From: Blastobasis lacticolella
Lineage: Eukaryota > Arthropoda > Insecta > Lepidoptera > Blastobasidae
Direction of reading: 5' to 3'
Length of the DNA stretch: 64,000 nt
Assembly (NCBI GenBank): GCA_905147135.1
Contig: LR990059.1
Coordinates: 15,957,001-16,021,000, forward strand
The first letter of the stretch is position 1, and every line of letters starts with the position of its first letter. The notes below the pieces were generated by a model. It saw nothing but the letters and a program-made list of their open reading frames with translations. It was not told the DNA's origin and ran no database searches. Of the stretch, positions 24,701 to 36,030 are shown piece by piece. The position numbers and the translations under genes were made by a program.

Positions 24701-27700
24701 GAGATCTCTGGGGGAGGCCTATGCCAGCAGTGGGCATCTTTCGGCTGATATTTTTTGACGACCTGACTGCCACGTAAGAGGTCTCGACTTGGCTCCCAGC
24801 AGATATTGAAATAATCATTAATTATTATTTTAAATTTATGTTACGGGTCTTCTATGTATTGGTGTTCTAAACCCGAACTAAGCAAAGCCTGTACTATGCA
24901 TCATAGTACAGGCTTTGCTTAGTTCGGGTTTAGATGGCGCTGTCTGAATCTATCCACGATTATTTATTTATATGCGACGAGCTTGTGGAAATCTCTGGCG
25001 ATGGCCAATGCCCAGCAGTGCGCGTCTTTCTTCTCGATGATGTACTAACTCTCCCTTCCTATCCCCCCAGCGTGGCGTGGGAAGCCAAGGTGCTGACCCG
25101 CGCGTGGTGGGTGCACGCCCACCAAGTGTCGAAGTCGGCGCCCACCGGCGAGTACCTCACCACCGGCTCGTTCATGATCCGCGGCAGGAAGACCTACCTG
25201 CTGCCCGAGCATATGCAGTTCGGGTTCACTTTCATGTTTCGGGTGAGTGGTTTTTTTTGTTGTAGTTGCTATAGGCCATTCGCGTTAAGAAAATAGTCGG
25301 GGGGGTGTTTTCACAATGGAGTACAAATTCAAATAATTGATATTTAAAATAAATATTAAATTTAAGAAATAATAGCAACCGTTGCGCGTTGTAGCAATTC
25401 CGATAATATGTGTAATGAATAACCACAATAGGCTATACCTATTAAAAAGGTGAAGTTTATTAATGGATATATCTGAAATCAAAAATTAAATCAAGGCCAT
25501 CCCTCTGCTTAGCAGCCAGTCTAGTATTTGCTATTTATTCCAACCGGCGAGATATTCATCTTTATTATTTTCTGCCGTCAACTGGTCACTGTGAACTTAG
25601 CTTTCTAATTTCTTGCGACCCGATTGGCCTAGGGGCGGCGGACAACGATACCTTCCTATTTTCTATCCATACATATAAATTGTTTAAATTCTTACTCCAC
25701 TGTGAAAACAGTTACACTCCCTATTTTCTTAACGCGAATGGGACTATAGCATTATTCTAAGCTCGAATGCGACAGCGACGCCAAATGTCACTTCAAAATG
25801 ACCGCATCTTTCTAATGTTAACATCTAACACCTGCCCAGCTGGAAGACAGCTGCATAGAACGGCACCGCGGCGAACGTAAGACAGTGGAAGCGGAGGACG
25901 CGTCCGACGTCACCTCTGTACAGGACCAGGAGGACCTGGAAATCGTCGTGTCTGATGATGGGGAGGGTGAGTGGGTTCTACTATATTTTTGTCTCCGTAC
26001 ATGGATTTTTATAGTGGGAGGTCTTTGCTTCCGGGCAAAGGTGTGGAAATTAGATTTTGTATTCTGAACAATTAATTGTACACAGCTCTTTGTCCATAGG
26101 AGGGATAAACTGCTCTGACAACTCAATTTTTTTCGTACACATTCTCATTTCGTTCTTGACACCTTAGCTTATTTTTAATAAAAACTGTAATTAGTCAAGG
26201 AGCGTCGGTGATCGAGTTGTTACGATATTCTACTCGATAGCGAGAGGTACAGGGTTCGAATCCCACTGCGGCCCTGTACCAATGACTCTTTTCTGAATTT
26301 TGTATGAATACTAACCGATGCTCTTACGGTGAGGGAAACCATCGTGATGAAACTTGCACATTCAGGTGACTGAATGTGTAACCATGATCCAATCTGGTCA
26401 GGTTCCCCTGGTAGCTCAGTCATAGAGGTCAGATGACAGTTACTCCACTGTAATTACCTGATCTGCCAAATCTAGAATCATGGTCACGGCGGACCCCGAG
26501 CCCTCGTGCGCGAGAGCACAACCGGGTCATGAACGCCAAGATAATTATTTATTTGTATTATTATTCAGTGACGCTTTACTATAGAGCCCCTTTTTTATGT
26601 CATACGGTAGGCAAACAGGCAAGCGGGCCACCTGATGGAAAGTGGTCACCACTGCCTATAGACATTAGCAAAACCAAGAGTATCGCCAATGCGTTGCCCA
26701 CCTCTATAACACGTTGCTCTGCCCTACTGTACAACTTCATATAAAACTTATTCCACTCTAGATGACCAATCAGACAAAGAGGACGACAAGACAGAACCGA
26801 AGACCGAATCCCTCGAAATGATCTCGGAGGAAACGACAACGATAGAGATAAAGAGCGAAGAGCAAGAGAAAGGGTCGCAAGATGCACAAGATGGGGAGAC
26901 AGACAAGGATGGGAAGGGAGAAGAAGACAGCGACTCGGAAACGGATGAGAGTTCATCATGGTCGATGCTAGACACTCATATTAAGGTAGGTTCTTTATTT
27001 ATTTATGCTTGTGAAACGGGCGTGAATGTGTATGTAAAAACAAATAGGCTTGGACAAATTACACAGCGCCATCTAGCCCCAAAGTAAGCAAAGCTTGTGT
27101 TATGGGTGCTAGATAACTGATAAACTACTTGTATACTTTTAAATACATATTATTGTACATATAACAGTCAGACCCGTAAGAGAAATTAAAATTCGTTATT
27201 TCAATTTCTGCTCCGTTATTGAACCTGGGACTTCTGCATATAAGACCAACTGAACTCATGCCGTGTGTGTCTCGTCCATTGACTGATTTGTTTTATTTTC
27301 TGTGTTTAGGTGGACCACGGTACTGGTGCCGTGGTGATGCAGTCAAAAGCGAGAACAATTTCTGAAATGTCGGATAAAAGTAAGTAAAAATTGTCAAATG
27401 ACTGTACTTATATTGGCAATATAAATATAGTTGATAAGATTAGGATACAATGTTTCGAACGAATATAGCTCTTAAGCCTTTCACAAACAGGCGCGATAAT
27501 GCATTTTTGCGTTAATGCGTTACGCGTCCTTTCTACACGGGTGTGTTTTTATCGCAGCTAAATACAGTGTTTTGAGCAGCTCATGAAGAGTTGCTGATTT
27601 GTCTTGCATACCGTATTGTGTACAAAAATCTGTTGCGATGCAGCTGCGATAAAAACGCACGCGTGTAAAAGATGCTGAACGCATTATCGCACCTGTCTAG

Positions 27701-30700
27701 AAGAGGCTTTAACGTTGTCTTCCAAGGATCACAATAGTGACGCACGGCCCCCGGCTGGTAAATAGTCTATCAAGTGGTATCTGTCAGAATATTTCAACAT
27801 TAAGGAATTACAGTAGATAAGTAAAGATCTATTTGGCAGCTATTCAAATGTATCATCATTTCCTTACGCCGACGACATATAGTACATTTTCGCGGTTGCA
27901 CCTAATATAAAATGAGTTTTATGTCGTGGACATAAGGAAAGTCCAGTTAACTTTATTTGTTCCACGTATACCTGGTGTATAATGTGATATTTCATAAGTT
28001 AATATAGTAATATACAGTAGACAGATGTCAAAATCCAAAACGCTCTAACTAATTACTCCTATTAAATGAATGAATACTTTAACGACCTCATAAACTCTAA
28101 CAGGTGGCGAAGAGAAGCCTCTATCTTTCCCGGAACTGCCAAAGAAGGGCGGCAAGAAACCGGCACAAAGGGGCCAGAAGGAGGAGCCGAAGGAGAAGTC
28201 GAAAGACGGACCCAAGAGGGGTCAGAAAGGGAAGTTGAAGAAAATAAAGGAGAAGTACAAAGACCAGGACGATGAGGACAAAGCGCTTATGATGCAGTTG
28301 TTGCAGGTATTTATGTTGTTTTTAATATATGTTTACAGGAGTTATTTTATAGTTGAGTTGCACAGACCTCTTTTTTATAATAATAGGGGTTATTATATAG
28401 TTGAGTCGGAGACCATGTAAGGGTATAAAAATCTAAAATATTAGTTAGGAAGACACCGTCCATAGCAGTAAGTTTTAGAAGTATATAGACTTCACAGTCC
28501 TAGCCCTCACGGGCGCCGTATGTTATCTTTGTTATCATGTACAAGAAAATTTTCACTTTGCAGCTATTGTAGAGGTTTAGAAGACCCACGAGACGTTGGT
28601 CTGCCCGTGCACAACCTGGCACAGAACAAAAACAAAATTCGCGAATAAAAGTCGAAGTTCGTGTTAATAAAAATACTAAACTCGCTAAGTCACTCTTAAT
28701 TTTATTGCACCGATTTTGTGAGGTCTGAATGCTTAGGAAGATATGTTTAGGAGTATCTTAAGAAATCAACTTAAGCGTCGCCAAAGTTCAGTGCAATTGG
28801 ACATAAGGCTGCCAGATCAATCCAAAAGGTGGATGCCAACGCCAGCGTTCTAACTAATCTATACATAGTATAAGTCGCTTCCCGCCGTCTGTGCCTACGT
28901 ATCTATATAGGCTTACATCTTTTAGACTACATCCTTAGGCTGCGGTGACTGCTTTTTATCAGGCAGGCCGGAAGCTCGTTTACCACCTTAGTGGTATAAT
29001 AAAAAACTACGCAACAGATTTTAATGTTGTTTTCAACAATAGATAGAGTGATTCAGGAGGAAGGTTTATAGGCAAGAAAAAATGGGGTAGGTAGGGGTTA
29101 AGCACACAAAAATTCGCGCCGGATCCACTAGTTCTTGTAATATAAATCCTCGTATTTATAGTAATAACCTGCAAGATTTGATTCAAAAGGGAGGTTTATA
29201 AGTTTAAAGTACTTTGACCCTTAATATAATTCCTCATCCTCCCCTCCCCCAGTCCTCAAACACGGCGAAGACCTCCAAGAAAGCCCAGAAGAAGGCCCTG
29301 GCGGCGCGTGGCGTTGCTCCGAAGAAGGCCAAGGGAGCTCCCAAGATCCCCGCGCCAGCACCACTGCTGCTTGAAGCTGAGTCGGAGGAGGAAGCAGAAG
29401 TTGAAGTTGAGGTGAGACTTTTATGCCATTAGGGCTCCTGGTTCTAGTGGTACCACCACAATATCTTCCTGCTCCTGTTGGTAGGAGAATGTTAAAGGGG
29501 CTGAAATAAGCTAGGAAGAAAATAAGTCGACACAGCTCGACGAATTTTTAAGCACTAGTGTAAGTGGCGGTGTCTAGAAATAGTATTCACCAAGGGTCCC
29601 CGTGGAAGGTCAAGGGAGCTCCCAAGATCCCCGCCCCAGCTCCACTGCTGCTTGAAGCTGAGCCGGAGGAGGAAGCCGAAGTTGAGGTTGAGGTGAGACT
29701 CTTATGCCTCCTGTTTCCACTATGTTTCGCAGCGGCGACACGAAGAACTCTTATGTGCCTGCCTAGGTAATATAAAAACGAGAATTTGTTTTTTCTTTCT
29801 TTTTTTTATGTCAACAAACAGGCAAGCGGGCCACCTGATTGAAAGTGGTCACCACTGCCTATAGACATTAGCAACACCGAGAGTATCGCCAATGCGTTGC
29901 CCACCTTTATAACATGTTACTCTGGCAGCAAAAAGGCAAATGTCCCACCACTGCCAAAGCCACGGTTCCCCAAATCCCCACCCCATGGAGAACTGGAAAC
30001 CATACTCACCGGCAGAAACACAATACTATTTAAAAGAATATTGTTTTGGATAGTGACAGGAGAAAATTAGACGTAGAAACATAATATCTTCCTCCTATCG
30101 GTAAAAGAATTTTGAAGGAGCTGGAAGAAGTCGGGATGAAAATAAGCTCGAGGAATTTCCAAGCACTGGTGTATCTGGCGTTGCGCCAAAAATGGGGCAC
30201 GCCTGTTTAGAAACTACATTAACTCTAGGAAGTTATGTGGCTAGTCTTTAACGACAGGCAACACGAAGAACTACTCAGTATGGACACCTAGGTATTTAGG
30301 ACAAACTGAGAATGAGACGAGATGTGCATTTTTCTTTTCTTATTGTCTATAGGGACAGGGTTAAGTCATAAGACGTAGAAACAAAATATCTTCCTGCTCC
30401 TATCAGTAGGAGAATTTTGTAGGAGTTTAAAGAGGCCGAGAAAAAAATTAAGTCCATATAGCTCGACTAGCACTAGTGCATATGTATATTTTCCCCCTCT
30501 AACCCCACCTCTCCCCCGCAGCCCGAAGTGACCGGCTCCACCGCGGACTCCGAACTTTTGTGGCAGCTGACGGGCTGCCCGGTGCCGGAAGACGAGCTAC
30601 TCTTCGCTGTACCCGTCGTGGCGCCTTACACTGCACTGAATAATTACAAGTACGTACCTCGTAGCCTCAGACCAAATGAGAAACAAAGACAGAATCCTGT

Positions 30701-31457
30701 GAAAGATATACTGACACACGCAAAGCACGACACATGTACACATTGACAACCAAACTACACCGTGGCATCATTTACTAAGTATTACGTAACTGGCCTCAAG
30801 TCACTGTTGACAGCACGCCGTCTTTAGTTTTTGTTTGGTCTGAACTCGTAGGTTTATGGCGGTAGACTGCCAGGCACGCTATTACAGGCATGAGGCATTT
30901 CGTCAGCCTTTGCTTAGCAGCCAGACAGATACCGTCGGCGAGGTATTCCAATTTATTATTTTCTATAGTTATTTGCGATCCGATTGGTCGAGGGGCTCTA
31001 GGCCGGCGGATAACGACGACTCACTATTTTCTTATCACGAATGAACTATTGTTGTGTTTTCGCTTAAGTTGTTTGCAACGCACATTATGTTGGCAACGCT
31101 GATAGTTTTGACAGTTTATTTAACATTGCTGTCTAGCGGCGATAATAAACAAGTGGCCGCGCACTATCAGATGGACCTTCTGACCGTGTACCCTTGACCA
31201 ATGCCAATTCAAAAAAAAACATCACAATGTATATTAATATTACTTACTACACCCACAGGTACAAAGTGAAGCTCACACCCGGCACCAGTAAGCGCGGGAA
31301 GGCGGCCAAAACCGCCATCCAGGTGTTCCTTCGCGACAAAGCGTGCTCTCAACGCGAGAAGGACCTGCTAAAAGCAGTCAAAGAGGAGAACGTAGCACGC
31401 AACTTCCCCGGAAAAGTCAAGCTATCTGCCCCACAGCTGCATAAACATAAGAAATGA
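15773..31457 (+). CDS. NEMF: Ribosome quality control factor NEMF / Caliban (Rqc2 homologue)
   Basis: Binds the 60S subunit with a trapped peptidyl-tRNA, recruits the Listerin ubiquitin ligase and adds C-terminal tails. Exons are 15773-15828, 16169-16340, 16439-16641, 16842-16978, 17644-17816, 18549-18737, 20242-20424, 21325-21569, 22467-22662, 24129-24310, 25071-25242, 25840-25966, 26762-26985, 27310-27379, 28104-28306, 29253-29411, 30522-30649 and 31259-31457. All have GT/AG borders, and phases sum to 1006 codons (1005 aa; human 1076). The NFACT-N domain comes first, with D9 and the D95-R96 pair in LGVDRIVD, matching residues needed for tailing in Rqc2. A coiled-coil follows at about 290-370. 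NFACT-R (about 519-640) has [10 protein letters not shown] and TGSFMIRG. An acidic/Lys-rich linker includes [20 protein letters not shown] (about 905-1005) includes [18 protein letters not shown]. Introns carry many TIR elements and SINEs but no break in the reading frame. Confidence 0.97.
17930..18130 (+). repeat. Dispersed repeat copy in NEMF intron 5
   Basis: Same family as 7945-8365 (outer part) and 35765-36030, shown by the 'agggcctctcccacggga', 'tggaaaacactgcccatttt' and 'gacacccacgagtgtaaggg' segments in the same order. Confidence 0.6.
19527..19928. mobile_element. MITE-like element with 23 bp TIRs
   Basis: The left end at 19527-19549 (ATGAGGAGTTTTCCAATAGG and three more) is the inverse of 19906-19928 with one mismatch. 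About 400 bp long with no coding capacity; lies in NEMF intron 6. Confidence 0.7.
20090..20191. repeat. Perfect long inverted repeat (hairpin) in NEMF intron 6
   Basis: Arms 20091-20132 and 20149-20190 are exact reverse complements (42 bp, 43 counting the outer G:C pair at 20090/20191) around a 16 nt spacer. The outer tips read CCGCCATTTT and AAAATGGCGG. The structure ends about 50 bp before the NEMF exon 7 acceptor, so it would form in the pre-mRNA next to the splice site. Confidence 0.95.
20441..20795 (+). repeat. Dispersed repeat ('ggcaaacaggcaagcgggcc' family)
   Basis: Approximately 350 bp with a T-rich start. The same order of segments occurs at 29801-30045 and 58262-58612 and in part at 26590-26730, all on the plus strand. 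No TIR was seen; a short nonautonomous retroposon is likely but not shown. Confidence 0.7.
20853..21131. mobile_element. TIR element copy 1 (AAGCCTCTC...GAGAGGCTT)
   Basis: Ends AAGCCTCTCCCAAACAGGTT and its inverse form an imperfect 30 bp TIR. The interior is noncoding. A second family member lies at 27474-27709. Both sit in NEMF introns. Confidence 0.7.
21690..22030 (-). repeat. LINE 3' end fragment
   Basis: Reversed copy of a widespread insect LINE 3' end with 'cggcggccttatcgct' and 'cgatttcttccaggcaacc' and an adjoining GAAATGAATG-type tail at 21692. No coding frame remains. Lies in NEMF intron 8. Confidence 0.5.
22780..23465 (-). mobile_element. SINE split by a later LINE-type insertion
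   Basis: The SINE body is at 22780-22965 and its head at 23335-23465 (B box GGGATTCGAACC, then TTACGAGTCGGATACCC). Between them lies about 370 bp starting with ATGAAATGAAATGAAATGAA, the short tandem end typical of CR1-like LINE 3' termini on the minus strand. Lies in NEMF intron 9. Confidence 0.65.
24590..24755 (+). repeat. RTE-type LINE 3' end
   Basis: Carries the 'gtggagatctctgggggagg' and 'cctatgccagcagtgggcat' segments also present at 2230-2285 and 46990-47040. It lies in NEMF intron 10 and has no intact frame. Confidence 0.6.
24866..24934. repeat. Perfect palindrome with 33 bp arms
   Basis: 24866-24898 and 24902-24934 are exact reverse complements with a 3 nt centre. Arm sequence (CTAAGCAAAGC... 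core) resembles the start of the repeat seen at 27040-27260 and 44390-44615, so it may be a fold-back derivative of that family. Lies in NEMF intron 10. Confidence 0.9.
25277..25740. mobile_element. MITE with 20 bp perfect TIRs
   Basis: CATTCGCGTTAAGAAAATAG at 25277-25296 is exactly inverted at 25721-25740, and CTATAG occurs just outside both ends. Noncoding interior. A partial, diverged relative lies at about 30890-31050. Lies in NEMF intron 11. Confidence 0.8.
26201..26545 (+). mobile_element. tRNA-derived SINE copy
   Basis: Same family as 5745-6108: head with GGTTCGAATCCCACTGCGGC, body ending 'gggtcatgaacgccaagata'. It lies in NEMF intron 12, just before a partial copy of another repeat (26590-26730). 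Confidence 0.75.
27040..27260 (+). repeat. Dispersed repeat related to 44390-44615
   Basis: Opens 'acacagcgccatctagcccc', continues 'gtaagcaaagcttgtgttat' and 'taccttttaaatacat'-like sequence, and ends with a tRNA B-box-like 'attgaacctgggacttctgc'. The copy at 44390-44615 shows the same order. A pol III SINE origin is plausible. Confidence 0.5.
27474..27709. mobile_element. TIR element copy 2
   Basis: Starts AAGCCTTTCACAAACAGGCG, ends with the imperfect inverse (GCACCTGTCTAGAAGAGGCT). Homologous to 20853-21131. Lies in NEMF intron 14. Confidence 0.7.
29609..29692 (+). pseudogene. Duplicated 3' part of NEMF exon 16 (possible cassette exon)
   Basis: 28 codons from [12 protein letters not shown] to EAEVEVE repeat the last 28 codons of exon 16 (29328-29411), including the following GTGAGAC donor. 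Six bases differ; four changes are synonymous and two alter residues (A to V, S to P). The segment keeps phase 0 at both ends if an AG at 29607-29608 is used, but the tract upstream is poor in pyrimidines. Intronic sequence after exon 16 is also repeated (around 29452, 30085 and 30385). Confidence 0.75.
29801..30045 (+). repeat. Dispersed repeat ('caaacaggcaagcgggcc' family)
   Basis: Shorter copy of the 20441-20795 family, inserted in NEMF intron 16 inside the locally duplicated DNA. Confidence 0.65.
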
Positions 31458-31607
31458 CATTCGGCTAAGGTTTATGATGATACCCGGCCCCCAGCTAATA
31501 TGAATAAGATAATTGATTGGACCACGGAGGGGCCAATCGTCGCTTACGAGGCAGAGAACGAATGGGTTGTTGTCAAGAAGTAGGGAGTGTAGATTTCGTC
31601 ACGTGAA

Positions 31608-31613
31608 AATAAA
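31608..31613 (+). terminator. NEMF polyadenylation signal AATAAA
   Basis: First AATAAA after the NEMF stop codon (31455-31457), 150 bp downstream, followed by a GT-rich stretch suited to cleavage. Confidence 0.55.
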
Positions 31614-33154
31614 GCCTGGGTGTGCTAGTATGCTTGTTAAAGGATCCTTAAGACGGCGTCATTCGTTCAAAGTCATTCGTTCCTATTGGTATTGTACGAC
31701 TTTGAATGGATGTTTCGATTTGACGTCTTGCGGAGCCATGGCAAACATGTGTAACCCAGGCTTAATGCTGGCCGTTTTTTGATGTGTGTGAAAAAAAGAT
31801 GATTGAAGATGCTTCCACTGTCGCTCAGCGTTCATTTTCCGTGACGTCACCTATAACTTAGAGTAAAAGGTGATCGTAAATCTTTTTGGTCGAGAAGAAT
31901 TACACGTTTTGTGTGAGGAGCCAAGTAAGTTGTAGTTTGTTTAGTGTCGGCTTTGAGTGATTCAGTGAATTGGCTACGATCGTTCGTTTGCGCATCACTT
32001 CATAGTTGAAATAAAAAAATAGTTTATTCCCTTCACAATTTACTTAAAACTTCTCTTCGTCAACGTCTGTTTATCACCAAAAAAGATTTACGCAAACTGC
32101 CGGAATCAGAAATCGAAATCTACAGTTTTAGTAGAGAAGCTTCAGTCTTCTGAACATCTTATTTTGATTTCTGTGCCGTCGGTCTATTTCCCAATATTTC
32201 AGGTCTATTATTAGTGTGTAGTGTAAATGTGGAATTAGCTTGTTGACTGCGTATATTCCATTTTTAATTAGTAGGTACGTAGTACAGTCGTCGGCGGTAA
32301 ATGCGCGTCGGCTCGTTCGGCTTCGTAGAGCGTCGTCTCTGTCGCACGCGTGGGAGTAAATACGAAGGCGAAACTAGCCGATGGGTATTATTTACCGTCT
32401 TGTACTGTAAGATCAATTCAAGCTAACGCAGAGTCGAGGCGCCTTTCCGATAGGCGATCACTTCATCCTTATGTCGTGGGTCTTCCAGCTAACAGCACAA
32501 GCCGCTTTGGTTCGCGTACGCGTACAGCTCAGTAATAGAACACGTTGTCTGGCAGTGTGTACCCGGATCATTATAATCTGGATGCATTCAAGGCTAGAGT
32601 GAAAAGGCTGTTTTTTGACAGCATGACATTGTTGACATAAGGGTCGAAGGTTGAAGGAAAGGTCGAATTTCTTTCAGAAATGCGCTTCGACTCTGCCCTA
32701 CCTTGACTTTATTCTAAATGTGTGATTGGTGTCGTGTGTGACCGTAACACCTACGATTCAGAAGCTCCTATTGCAGGCCTATGGTTGTACTGTGATAGTG
32801 GTACTACTGTGGTAGGTCGAGTCACTTGAGGTAGCTTGAAGAACAGAAGTAAGGAACGAATAGTGGTATAGAAGTGAGCTTGGTTGGAGTAATCCTCGGC
32901 AATGACAAGCGTGGTGTAATGAGCTGCGGTGACTGCTTACCATCAGGCAGGCCGAAAGCTTGTTTGCCACCTTAGTGGTATTAAAAAAATCTTTGTATTC
33001 AATCGGTAATAAATAATTTTATTGATTATTATAATATGTGGCTGCAGTGGCATAAGTTTTTATTGATGCCTTTGGGGCCGTTTCCGCAGAACCACTGTCA
33101 TACATAGATAGAGTTATACAAGAATCGTTCGTTTAATTATAGATATATCTAATT

Positions 33155-33667
33155 CACAATCGAGTATAGCTATAGATGTTCCTACAAGTTTTTAGGATTA
33201 TTACATACATACATACTTACCCACGCCCGTATCCCTTAGGGGTATTATTAAGGGGAAGGGTAGGGGCAGAGACTCTTGTACTCGAGATTATTGTACTTAA
33301 TTAGATTAATGGATACAGATCGGTTCATTCTGAATTTAAATCACAATCGGATATAGCTATAGATGGTCTTCAAAGTTTTTAAGGTAATTTCATACATACA
33401 TACACCCACTCACGCCCGTATCCCATAGGGGTAATATTAGGGTAGAGAGTACTGTACTCGAAATTCATGTACTTAATTAGATTAATGGATACTGATCGGT
33501 TCATTCTGAATTTAAATCACAATCGGGTATAGCTATAGATGAACCTATGTTTTTAAGATAACTATATAGATACAAACACACACAATATCCTATAGGGGTA
33601 ATAATTGGGGTAGGGGCAGAGATTATTGTACTCAAGATTCTTGTACTTAAGTAGGATTCATGGGTAT
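33155..33667. repeat. Tandem repeat, about three copies of 176-187 bp
   Basis: The phrase CACAATCG followed by TATAGCTATAGATG starts at 33155, 33342 and 33518. Each copy continues with a CATA-rich stretch, CCCGTATCCC or a variant, and then 'gtacttaa' and 'gattaatgg'-like sequence. The last copy is truncated and diverged. Confidence 0.85.
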
Positions 33668-35764
33668 AGGGGCTGCATTGGCGATCAGTGGACAACTGTT
33701 TTTGACATATAATAATCTTACAATACTCTAATGTGATAGACGCTAATGCCAGTGGCCAAGGTAGATGACGTAGCGTAGTATTGTCTAATGTCAAATTCAG
33801 TTGCCAACTGAGTTAGACAATAGCTCCGCAGCTCGCGCAGGTCTGTTCATTCTGAACAGTTTGCTGCTTCTCGTGTTGACTGTAACAATATTACACACTT
33901 TATGATTGTAATACACGCTATTCTAAGACCTGAGATTAAGTTTACTACAGGCTTAGAGCACATAGAAAGGAGGTAAGGCTAGAATAGCTTTCTTCTTTCG
34001 ATGTGTGTGCACGCCGTGACACAACCTAATCGTTCTCTTCTCGTAGTGATTAAGAAATGCCTCTCCATACAAACTGTATATTATTATTATTGTTGTTGTT
34101 GAAACACAGGTTCCTTGTGATATAAATATTTATTTGTTTGTTTTATCTGACACGAGTATGTTCTTTGGAACCAGAAGGCCGATTTTAGAATGAAGAATAA
34201 CTATATTAAATTTGCTTTTTTAAACCCTGAGACTGGTTAGAGCCAGTACTGAACAGTTTAGGGCTCCGTGACAGATTTTTTTTATTAATTTCTTTCGGAT
34301 GCTGGACATTTTGCGAATTCCTTCTTTTATTTAATTATTATATTAGCCTGACTCATCCCACTACTGGGATGGTAATGGCTTTCCGAATTAATTGGCGAAT
34401 TTACTTTTTTAAATATTTTATATACTCATACACAACTGGGAATCAGATCCGGTTAATGTCATTTGAAATGCCTAATTTTTTTTGTTAAAATTTTCATCAA
34501 TTCCTTGAATGGATGCTTATAATACAAACTAGTATAACAGTTATAAAAATTAATAAAGTTATTATTTCTTCCAAAAAACAGCCTCGTGGTTCCTAAAAAC
34601 ATTGCACGCTATTTGTTATAGTTTCATATTTCCCCTCAATAACCCGTGTAGATTGCTCACCTGTATATCCATGTACATGTACATGAACGTTGTTACTTTT
34701 AAATAGACAATAGTTGTAGGATTAACTACAAGCACTAGTGTTTCTTGTCTCCTCAGATTTAAGGCAAATCTACCATATAGGGTTATTACACTTCGCTAAA
34801 TTCAGTAGAAAACTCGCACACTTTTTGCTTCTGAATTTAGCCTTATTACACTTGGCCAACTATAAGTGTAATAAGCCTTTTATTAATCAATTCAATAATA
34901 GTCACAAGTGCTAAGTAATTTATTCTAAATTAATTAGTAGGAAGGTCTTAAATAAATAAAAAATAAATATTTTATTTCATTTTAACAATTTCTGTATCAC
35001 TAGACTGAGACAAAGCGTTATGCAAGTAATACTTACGTTAAAAAAAACTTGCCTATCTACGGACTCATGTTATACTGTGTAAAAATATCACACCGAATTG
35101 TAATGTAATCCCTTTTTAACTCATGGATAGGATAATATCTGGAGTTATTCTGTAAATACTATCTATTGTCTGTTTGTCAAATATATCGTCCGAAATACTC
35201 TCACATGTGTTTTCTTTACTGCAGCGCATCAGGCTATGCATTTGCCGGCCATTTCTGAATATCAATAAAAGCGTGCGTAGCTTGTAAAAGAGTTTTACCT
35301 ATCACAGAGTGCTCCTAAGTTGTAGATAATGTATGTATGTACCTAGTATATAGTATTGATATGTATGTATGTATGTGTATGTATATATTTGTAGATATTT
35401 ATGTGTGTCAGTAGAATGAATATACTTATATATAGATGCCTTTAGAGATAGGTAATATTGTGCACGTCCTATCGGCGTCTCATGATCACATCACGCTTCC
35501 GAAGGCCTGCTGGAAGAGATTTCTTTTCGAAATAAGTAGCGCCTGTTGTGCCATTTATTACTTTGCCTGTTATTCACTATGTATTTCCTGTGCACAATAT
35601 ACTGTTAAATAAATAAATAAATATCTCGGTATTGTAGGACCATGGCGCAATTTACTCTATAGAGAAAGCTTGCCAAGTTGTTTTATGGGTCTCCTAAACA
35701 TCAACTATCGCTATAAAGGAGATTTTTTTTGTACTCGATGATCAAGGATAACCTCCGGCGCACT

Positions 35765-36030
35765 CATCATCATCATCACAGCCCGTAACAGCCCACTGCA
35801 GGACTTAGGGCCTCTCCCACGAAAGGGGAGGGGATTGCCATAATCTCCACGCTTGGCAGGCGGGTTGGAGATCGCAGTGTTTAAATATAACAATGGAAAA
35901 TGCTGCTGCCTATTTTCCAGACTACGGAGACTCTTGATCTTTTGCCTCGCAAACATTAGTCGCTTTGTACGACATCCATGAGTGTAAGGGGTTGGTGCTA
36001 TTCTACTCTGCCGGACACCATACGGCCACT
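35765..36030 (+). repeat. Dispersed repeat copy, uninterrupted
   Basis: Same family as the outer repeat at 7945-8365, running from 'ttagggcctctcccacgaaa' to 'ctactctgccggacacca'. Confidence 0.65.

Noticed and set aside
31513..31782. ORF downstream of NEMF as a second gene
   Set aside because: Lies across the NEMF 3' UTR and poly(A) signal, no recognisable domain, composition like intergenic DNA.
33155..33667. CRISPR-like array
   Set aside because: Units of 176-187 bp with no short constant repeat/spacer pattern in a eukaryotic genome; it is a tandem repeat.
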